64,000 nucleotides of DNA, taken from positions 62,049,253-62,113,252 of the forward strand of contig CM065297.1 in NCBI GenBank assembly GCA_032871835.1, given 5' to 3'. Position numbers and translations under genes: made by a program. Below the pieces are notes generated by a model. The model was not told the origin of the DNA and did no database searches. It saw only the letters and a list, made by a program, of their open reading frames with translations. Below are positions 56,997 to 64,000 of the stretch, in pieces (positions within the stretch are counted from its first letter, which is position 1; each line of letters begins with the position of its first letter). The DNA is from Dipteronia dyeriana. Lineage: Eukaryota; Streptophyta; Magnoliopsida; Sapindales; Sapindaceae.

Positions 56997-57884
56997 AGGT
57001 GTCAACCAGGCCGGACGGATCCGGCCCTGTTCAGTTTGAATATATCTTCATACAATCTGAATGTTGCCCAGTCCGAGACATGTCAAAGGCCATTAAATCC
57101 AACAAGAAAAATGTTAAAGTCCGATTTCAGACTTATCAAGGAAAAACGAAATTCGGTTCGATTCAGATCCGAATCCAAACGTGCCTGGACTATCCGATCT
57201 AGTTTTTTTTTTCTAATTAACTTGTAAATCATAAATTCAAATAAAATCATGCTAGTTTCATTAAAAATAAAATAGAAATTTATATATATGCAGCTTGATG
57301 CCATGTAATTTTCTAATAGTTCTTGTAAAAAAAATTGTAATTTTCTAGCGGTCAACGAGTCAATTGCCGGTTACAAAAAATAGGTTTGAGAATTTGTAAT
57401 GATAGTAATTTAATTACAAATAGAGTTTGACTTAGTCAAAGAGTTAATCAAATACAGTGAAATGGAGTTGATAAACAAATACTGCATGTGAAATAGAATT
57501 TGTATTTAAGTAATCAAAGATTCTAAATTATAAATAATTATTATAATTAAAATTTACATAATTGTTTATAATTTAGTTAAAAGAAAGTTTATTTACAATT
57601 TAATTCAGATTTTTTATAATTTTGTTTTACTAATATTAAGATATAAACCATTCAAGTATTATTTTAATTAAAAAAATTAAGAGGATCATATTTTTTTTTT
57701 TGTAAAAAAATGGCTAAAATCCGGTCAAAGCTTGATCTGGTCTGGTCTAAGCCAGATTTGATCGAGGCCCGATTTGGTCCGATTATTTGATTTTTCATGC
57801 TTGTTAATTTTATAAACCTGGTCAAATCTGGCCCGAATAGTATTCAACCGGTAATCCGGCCTGATCCGAACGATCAAACCAGAC
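56997..57884. mobile_element. Possible hAT-like non-autonomous element
   Basis: The left end 'gtgtcaaccaggccggacgg' then 'atccggccctgttcag' and the right end read in reverse ('gtctggtttgatcgttcgg' then 'atcaggccggatt') are imperfect inverted repeats rich in CCGG words. The interior is AT-rich with T and A runs and no coding similarity. No target duplication was recognised, so the limits are approximate. Confidence 0.35.
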
Positions 57885-58016
57885 GGCAAAGCGCTAGGCG
57901 CCTTGAAGCACCTCTCCAACACTACCATGGAATGGTTTCCACTATCAATCAACGATGACGATGATGATGAACAAGTTACCACCAAGTTCTTCCTCCAAAG
58001 CTTTCCAACCAACGAC
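57885..58016 (+). pseudogene. Short possible gene fragment (unrecognised)
   Basis: A plus-strand frame directly after the TIR-like sequence has protein-like composition: DGKALGALKHLSNTTMEWFP, then LSINDDDDDEQVTTKFFLQS and FPTND before TAG at 58017. I do not recognise it. There is no start codon and nothing like it upstream. It could be the 3' end of a host gene or a captured piece. The reverse strand is also open over this stretch, with lower-complexity (poly-Ser) content. Confidence 0.3.
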
Positions 58017-58018
58017 TA

Positions 58019-58326
58019 GCTGAGTGACCGGCTCAGGGCGAGCCGAGGAACTAGTACGCTCAATACGGTTTTTGGAACATGATGTGAGACATTTTTAGGG
58101 GTTTACGTGTTGTTTGTATCGTGGGATTCTTGAGGTTTTGTTTTCGGGAAAATCACAGTTTCTCTTATTATTTTTATTCTTTCGAAAATGTCTATTAATC
58201 TGGGATAAGGTATTTTTTTGAAGCTTTTGGTATCAGTAGGATTCGAAACCTTGATTTGGGAGTCATTTATCCAAATCTCAATCTACCACTTAAGTTACGT
58301 CCCTGTTTCATTTTTTTTTTTTGGAG
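58019..58326. other. Spacer
   Basis: No gene or repeat recognised apart from T-rich tracts. Confidence 0.5.
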
Positions 58327-58935
58327 TAGGGGTAGGCATGGTTCGATTCGGTTCGGTTCGGTTTTGGTCAAAATCGTATCGAACGGACATATATTCGCTT
58401 TTTAAAAATGTGAATCTGTTTGAACCTGAAAACCGAATTGGAACGAACACCTTTATCTTGATTCGGTTCGGTTCGGTTTTGGGCCTATTGGGTTTAAAGG
58501 TTTTTTAATATGTTTTTATTTTTTATTTTTTGGGCCTTTAAGTTGCATTTTTTGCATTTAGGCTTAATTTTTTTTTCAACAACGTAATATGTAAAAAGTA
58601 ATTTAAACAAAATACAACCCAATTTTGAATTGAAATCTAAAATTTCAATCATATTCGGTCTACATACTCAATTAAAATATAAAATCATAATAACTTCTAT
58701 AAATAGAAGTAAAAAAATATAGTATATAAAGTAGTCCAAAAATAAAACATCATCAACAAACAATCTATAATAAAATTGAACCTTACAAAATAATTAATTA
58801 AGACAATTAAGTTTATTCGGTTCTGTTCGGTTTTGTGTGTCCAAAACCGAAACCGAACCGTATTCAATTCGGTTTTAAATTTTAAATCGGTTTGAACCGA
58901 ATAGAAGCTATGAACCGAACCAAACACCATTTTTC
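58327..58935. mobile_element. hAT-like MITE with TTCGGTTCGG repeats
   Basis: Left end 'taggggtaggcatggttcg' then 'attcggttcggttcgg'. Toward the right are inverted phrases 'aaaccgaaaccgaaccg' and 'gaaccgaaccaaacacca'. The word CGGTT(C/T) occurs many times on each strand, typical of hAT-type short elements in plants ('tagggg.g.catggttcggttcgg'). The terminal repeats are imperfect and the 8-bp duplication was not identified. Open frames across it (58218-58508, 58697-58930) are compositional. Confidence 0.5.
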
Positions 58936-59318
58936 GATTCGGTTCAATTCAATTCGGTTTCAGTTTTTATTCCCGTAACTAATTGGGAGGGAGAATGAGT
59001 GACCTTTAGAAAAAGAGAAGGGGATTGGATGGTTTTTATTATGGATTAGTTTTTAGCTGACTAAGCAACCACCAAACAAAATAGTGCGAGAATACTAAGT
59101 TCACACTGTGAGTTGACTCGGTTGTCCTTGCCCATGTAGGGCTGCCAGCTAACCATTCACCAGTTGATCATTTTCAGTGACAAATAAGTCTTTTGTTAGA
59201 TTTCAATTTGAGAGAAAATCAAAAGTAGCCACAGAAGTTATTAGAATTTTGTTTTTAACTACATACGAAATTTTATTTGTTTATAGCCATATTTTTGAGA
59301 AATTACCTCAATACCCCC

Positions 59319-59320
<2 letters not shown>
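58936..59320. other. Spacer and possible MULE terminal region
   Basis: No gene. 'gagaaaatcaaaagtagcc' at about 59212 and 'tatagccatatttttgaga' near 59282 recall the 'tagccac/tagccat' words of Mutator-like TIRs, so the MULE may begin near 59210. The partner TIR would lie beyond 64000. Confidence 0.35.

Positions 59321-59362
<42 letters not shown>
59321..59362. repeat. (AT)n microsatellite
   Basis: 42 bp of uninterrupted AT, 5' of the DUF1985 gene. Confidence 0.9.
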
Positions 59363-59364
<2 letters not shown>

Positions 59365-59425
59365 TTAAGGGTAACCAACAGTGGAAAAAATTAGGGTTTT
59401 GTTTTTTATTTCCTGAAAGAATCGT

Positions 59426-59461
59426 GGAGGAGAGGAGAGGAGAGGAGAGGAGAGGAGAGGG
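59426..59461 (+). repeat. (GGAGA)n microsatellite
   Basis: Seven GGAGA-type units in the leader upstream of the DUF1985 gene. A purine-rich element in a 5' region. Confidence 0.85.
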
Positions 59462-59510
59462 AAATAGGGGTTTCGCCGTCGTAAGGGAGGAAAACAGTGA
59501 AACTGGGTGA

Positions 59511-59571
59511 GTCTTCATCGTCGTCACCGAAGAGAAACTGCTGAAGTCTTCATCCTCGTCACCGAAGAGAA
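59511..59571 (+). repeat. Two direct repeats of 26 bp, 35 bp apart
   Basis: gtcttcatcGtcgtcaccga at 59511 and gtcttcatcCtcgtcaccga at 59546, both continuing 'agagaa'. A local duplication in the presumed 5' leader. Confidence 0.85.
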
Positions 59572-60027
59572 CGTAGCCACGTCATGGTCGTCGGTGACTT
59601 GTTGGTCAAGGCCATCATCATCGTCGTGGAGTGAAGGAGAGCCAAGATCGTACTCGTCGACAGTAGCAACGGTCGTGGTGGTCGACAAGGTGTTGATTTA
59701 TGTGTGAAGGTTTGGTTTTAGTGTTCTGAAATTAGTTTTTATTAAAATAATTTGTTGAAATTGTTAAGAAATTTTGATTTTTGTGGATTTTTTTGTATGA
59801 ATGTGTTCTTAGGTCAAATATTATTTCATTTTTCAGGGTTTGGTTAATTAGACAGTGAAGTTTGTTGTGAACATTTGAATTTATCAAAATTGATTTCATT
59901 ATGTCGATTTCATTATTTGATTGGATGGATTCGAAATGTGGGTTTTGTGGTACTGAGGGAAGTGGAAATTGTTAAAATCGAATTTTGTTGAAGTTGATTG
60001 TGAACTGGAATGATGGGTTATGACAGT

Positions 60028-60345
60028 GTAATGAATCAGTTGTTTGTGGTTGAAACTTGGAACTTGAAATGTTGTTTGTAAACTGAAATCATGCTTTCAT
60101 TTTGTTGCATAAACATGAAATGTTGTTTTATTTTGAATTTGAAGCACAGAACTTCAAATCATTGTTTGTCTCTTGCAAATAGTTGAAATCATCGAAAAAC
60201 TTGAAATGATGCTTTAAATTTGTGACATTAAACTTGAAATGATGCTTTAATTGTTTGCAATCGAAATTGAAATGATGCTTTAAATCTGTGGTATAAACTT
60301 GAAATGATGCATTAAATGTGTAGTTTAAAATTTGAAATGTTGAAA
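60028..60345 (+). repeat. Dispersed motif array ACTTGAAATGATGCTTTA
   Basis: Eight or so copies of 'cttgaaatgatgctttaa' and variants at irregular 25-60 bp spacing, directly upstream of the DUF1985 start, in what looks like an intron or leader ending 'taatacag' at 60403. A related array lies downstream at 62510-62990. Confidence 0.8.
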
Positions 60346-60403
60346 AAAAAAATTGTAACACTTGGTCCCAATCACATTTTGTAATTTTTGTAAGGTAATA
60401 CAG

Positions 60404-62183
60404 ATGGCAAATGGTGAAGATAATTTGGTTTACAAGCATGTGGAGGATAGTTGGTTTGATGCTGGAGTGAACATTTACCGTAAATTGTCTCATTTGACAA
60501 TTATTAGTGATGTTATGGCTAGAGTTGGCATGTTAGGACGGTGGGAGCAGGGTGTTTGCAAGCATTTTTTGGGTATGAACAAGGAGTTGTTTAGTGGTAA
60601 GATTTGCCACATTTTGCTATGCAGAGAGTTACATTATCCAGGTGTACGGCCCGAAGAGATGTGGTTTCGGGTCGGGAACCGTGCAGTTAGGTTTGGAAAG
60701 GAGGAGTTCCTCCTTGTCACAGGATTAAGGTTCGAACCGATGCCTCAGAGTGTTAACTCCCTACCTAAAGTTGTACTAGGCAGCGTATATCACCGATACT
60801 TTGGAGGATCCCCCACTCCCTTTAAAGATATTTTAGGTAGATTAAGTGGAGAGGAGTTTGATGAACCGGAGGATGTTATTAAGTTGGGATATGTGTATTT
60901 TATGTCCCATATTTTGCTTGGTCGGGAGTACCGTTGGTTTGTTCCTGATTGGTTGAGGATATCACAGGGTTTGAGGAATTCTCTTGGGAAACTTAAATTA
61001 AAGTGTGATCTTATATTGGCTAGGTAAAGCCTTGCACGATAGGAGAAACGGGAGGAAACAAAATAGAAATTATAGTACACAGCAGGAGTTGGGTTACAAT
61101 GTGTATGGATTTCCGTGGACATTGATGGTTAGTTTTCTTATAAATATTTGTATTTGTATTTACATGTGTACCAATCCTAATATTGTTCATTTGCTATTGT
61201 TTCAGTATTGGGTGATGGAGGCCATCCCGGTTCTTATCGGTTTGGTTGGAAAGCGGAAAAGAGGGAGAACGGGTCGTGGGTTCCCACGATTGATTAGGTG
61301 GTACTGTCGAAAGAAGCCATCACACATGGGGAATAAATTCAATAACGAGGTAATCATAACTTAAGTTTTATTGTATAGTTGCATATATGCTGAACTTTAA
61401 TCATTTTCACTTGCCTGAAGTTGGAAGCTCTTACAACTTTATCTTCTACACAAGAAGAGAGGCGTAGGGAGTACTATAGGTAATTCGATCCCCTTGCGGT
61501 TGTTGGACCCGAGTTGTACAAGGATGAGGGGTATGATCTAGAGAATGAGCCAAGTCGTCGTGGTAGGTGGGGTCGTGCGCCACTATCATCCATAGATACA
61601 GAGATTCGTTCAAAGATGAATCATGACCATTTCAGCAACCGACGGTCATATAACGAGTTGAGGTCTTATATTGACTCCAGCTTTGAACAGATGGATCTAA
61701 AGATTGACAAACTTCGTTTCAATTTCTATGGACACAGTTATGCGGTACAAATCTAAACTAGCCTTGATAATGAATGCACTTTGATAACTTTGTGTGTATT
61801 ATATAATTGTAAATTACATTTTTTAGAAATCTTCACTGCATAGAGATGACTTGGGTGATATGAATTATGCGCATGAGATTGGAGATGACCAACATGATGT
61901 ACAGGAGGACGAAATTGGTGATGACCAACATGATGAGGTTGTAGATGAGGTACATGTTACGCAGGAGGACGAGGTTAGTGATGACCAGAATGTTGGGCAG
62001 TAGAATGAGGTTAGTGAGGGGCTGTATGGTGCGCAGGTGGATGAGGTGGACAAGGGTGCTGCAGAACAGAATGCTCCACAGCAAGATGAGGTAAACTGTG
62101 TTGGTCAGAAGCAGAATAGGAGACTAAGTAAGAGGCTTAGGAAAGGATCAACAGCGGTTTGCACCCCATACACTACCCCTTAA
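60404..62183 (+). pseudogene. DUF1985-domain gene of a KI-type MULE, peptidase part missing
   Basis: The ATG at 60404 follows a good acceptor (taatacag). Exon 1 (to about 61127) encodes a DUF1985-like domain: SHLTIISDVMARVGMLGRWE, HILLCRELHYPG, EMWFRVGNRAVRFGKEEFLL, VTGLRFEP, and YVYFMSHILLGREY. A frameshift near 61010 leads into ALHDRRNG..GYNVYGFPWTL. Introns: 61128-61205 (GTTAGT..TTTCAG), 61350-61420 (GTAATC..TGAAG), 61745-61826 (GTACAA..TTTTAG). Exon 3: YWVMEAIPVLIGLVG...FPRLIRW. Exon 4 has stop TAA after EYYR. Exon 5 is an acidic repeat (IGDDQHD, VSDDQN) with a TAG near 62001, ending KRLRKGSTAVCTPYTT then TAA. Family members continue into a Ulp1 (C48) peptidase, which is absent. It is convergent with the transposase. 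Confidence 0.75.
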
Positions 62184-62509
62184 ATGGTGAAAGACCTGGT
62201 TTACCTTAGATGGAGTTCCCGGAGATGAGAACACCTACTGTAATTTTATTTTTTGTTTGCATTATTTAGATCGTTGGTAGGCCACCACATTTTGTGTAGG
62301 ATGTTATCAATTGGTTGGACGGATATTCAGGGATGTTATATTTGTTTTTAGATTGGTGGATGTGTAATGGTTGGCTGGATATTAGGTTGGATGTTAAATG
62401 TTGTTATCATATTAGGTTGGATGTTAAATTGTGAACAATTTGAAACAATTTTTGTTGCAGAATTGTAAAAATATACAGTATTCTTGTATGTTGAGAGTGT
62501 TGGGATTTT
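62184..62509. other. Non-coding sequence after DUF1985 gene
   Basis: No gene. A local direct repeat 'atattaggttggatgttaaat' occurs twice (62380-62430). Confidence 0.5.
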
Positions 62510-62990
62510 TGAATGGAAAATGCCCAAACGTGAAATCATGTTTTACAATTAAACACCAAACTTGAAATCATGGTATAAATCTCAGGAACCAAACTTGAAA
62601 TGCTAGTAGTAGACAGGTATTGATGTGTTGACAGTATTGGGATTTTTTACTGGAAATTGCCCAAACTTGAAATCATACTATACAAATAAAAACCAAACTT
62701 GAAATCAGGCATTACAAATAAACACCAAACTTGGAATCATGGTTTAAAAAAAAGGAACCAAACTTCAAATCATGATTTACAAATAAACACAAAACTTGAA
62801 ATCATGGTATAAATCCCAAGAACCAAACTTGAAATGATAAAGTAGACAGGTACTGATGTGTTTGACTTTTGGGAGTTTTTGCTGGAAATTTCCCAAACTT
62901 GAAATCATGCTTTACAATTACACAGCAAACTTTAAATCAAGGTATAAATCCCAGGAACCAAACTTGAAATCATGCTTTAAATAGCAAGGA
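62510..62990 (+). repeat. Dispersed motif array CCAAACTTGAAATCATG
   Basis: About twelve copies of 'ccaaacttgaaatcatg' with interspersed 'caggaaccaaacttg', 'gtatgat-gtgtt' and 'ggaaattgcccaaacttg' phrases. A longer unit of roughly 250 bp ('gtagacaggta.tgatgtgtt ... aacttgaaat') is partly duplicated (62606 and 62845). It lies between the two convergent genes. Confidence 0.8.
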
Positions 62991-63132
62991 GACTAAATTT
63001 TAACTTCATGAAATAATAATAACACATTAAATAAACATACTAAATAGTGTTCATACATGAAATAAGTTCATACTACAACAACAAGTTCTTACTTCACTTT
63101 TGTTAGTAATACAACATAGACATAACTAGAAA

Positions 63133-64000
63133 TTACAAATGAGTAGTATCGCCATCAGTGGGAGTATCCGTCGTAGGCAGGGATTGATCAACTAACAGGC
63201 ATGTCTTGCGATTATGGCCAAGTACATGACATCCACTACATGCACGTTGTTTACGCGTTGTTGGTATCAGTTGTATGGGCTGCTCAACACTTATGGATGT
63301 GTTTAACTATTCATTATTTGGTCACCGTCTTGGGTTGGGGTATCCCATCCTATTATGACCTTGTTCGCCAAAATTAGAACACTTTTTCTATCGATAAACC
63401 TCTCCGGTAGAAGGTATTCTTCTTTCTTTTGGTCTACCAGCTTGCCTCTTGCTATTAGGTGGAAGGACAATCACAGAGCCCATCTCATCATGTACTTCCC
63501 AAATAGATAGATGCGGTACTGGATTTATTGTTGGGGCGTAAGCTGTCTGCATCCAGGAAGTGTTGTAGTACTCGTGACAGAGGGAGTTGAAATTGGTCTT
63601 TGTGAACCTATAAAAAAAGAAAATGAAACATTGTAAAAAAAAAGCAATGAGAAACAATTATGATTTACATAAATAAACAATGTACCTAGCAACATCTATG
63701 GTGCGGTCACATGGCAGCTGATCTAAGTCCCAGTTACGACAAGTGCACATACGTTGTTCGATGTCGACCAACCCATCATGTTAACCATCCTTAACTAAAT
63801 ATCTGGTCAACTCAATTGGATATACATTGTAAGTCAATGACCATTCGTTCTTCTCCTTGCAATGACCAACCATCTCCTTCCCTAAGTATGTAGGGTTCTT
63901 CCCGACTTGCTCACGTCTGTCATTAAACCATCTTTACAACATATCTCTCAAGAACTTCATAGATTTAGTAATAGGCAACCTCTGAGCCTTTTGAATACAA
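63133..64000 (-). pseudogene. mudrA: MURA-type Mutator transposase, C-terminal part (runs off window)
   Basis: Minus strand from the window edge to stop TAA at 63133. Exon: FNDRREQVGKNPTYLGKEMV...YNVYPIELTRYLV, then a SWIM-like CTCRNWDLDQLPCDRTIDVA (family CxCxnCxH; the His is replaced), then an intron (about 63612-63704, GTACAT..TTATAG), then FTKTNFNSLCHEYYNTSW, SIWEVHDEMGSVIVLPP, KRQAGRPKERRIPSTGEV, a degraded knuckle CSNFGEQGHNRMGY and an intact one CSGCHVLGHNRKTC. In-frame stops occur near 63950, 63780, 63390, 63330 and 63310. The catalytic core would be beyond 64000. Confidence 0.85.

Noticed and set aside
59507..59707. 66-codon Ser/Arg-rich frame in the leader
   Set aside because: Made of the duplicated 26-bp block and GTC/ATC repeats. 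No family resemblance.
61833..62084. Minus-strand frames over the acidic exon of the DUF1985 gene
   Set aside because: Reverse translation of GAT/GAC-rich repeats. The plus strand keeps splice sites and the family's C-terminal motif.

Overview
The window reads as a gene-poor, repeat-dominated stretch of a nuclear plant genome. The reasons are AT-rich DNA, long LTRs with plant-type TATA boxes, primer-binding sites matching plant LTR retrotransposons (TTGGTATCAAAGCC, TTGGTATCAGAGCC, TTGGCGCCGTCTGTGGG), Ty1/copia and Ty3/gypsy gag-pol remains, and a Mutator-like (MULE) region with a DUF1985 gene. A eudicot with a large genome is likely; the species cannot be named from the sequence. No intact host gene was found, and every long coding region is broken by stops, frameshifts or insertions. 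All element names below are mine.

Layout. 1-2095: end of a large plus-strand LTR-like sequence. 2100-4768: minus-strand, pol-less copia remnant (SIRE/Maximus-like) of the same family as copia-1. 4765-12802: rearranged SIRE-like material: LTR-Y, gag without pol, and an env-like ORF whose two halves lie in opposite orientation beside two pieces of one LTR-X. 13310-15780: a plus-strand LTR-Y. 15781-16680: tail of another copia element (copia-4). 17341-22202: LTR-X pieces and the 5' end of an LTR-X copia element with PBS and partial gag. 22360-30557: a minus-strand spliced gene of the 'putative gypsy type transposon' kind, lying antisense in a Tat-like gypsy element. It is interrupted by a solo Tat LTR that itself contains a solo LTR-X, and a 1.68 kb MULE-like TIR element sits in its upstream region.

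30558-52756 is a four-level nest: a Tat LTR contains copia-1 (30645-51615), whose 3' LTR contains a solo LTR-X (38643-51193), which contains copia-2 (38827-49167). Each junction was found by matching interrupted sequence to an intact paralogue in the window, and the three inserted levels each show a 5-bp target duplication, perfect or with one mismatch. 52800-56775: a minus-strand Tat gypsy (LTR, PBS, gag, protease, start of RT).

56776-59320: spacer with two hAT-like inverted-repeat tracts and one short possible gene fragment. 59321-64000: MULE region with a plus-strand DUF1985 pseudogene lacking its peptidase part, and the C-terminal end of a MURA-type transposase on the minus strand running off the window. 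The genes do not form a pathway. Together they record successive insertion, LTR-LTR recombination, deletion, at least one probable inversion, and decay by stops mostly of the C-to-T / G-to-A type.
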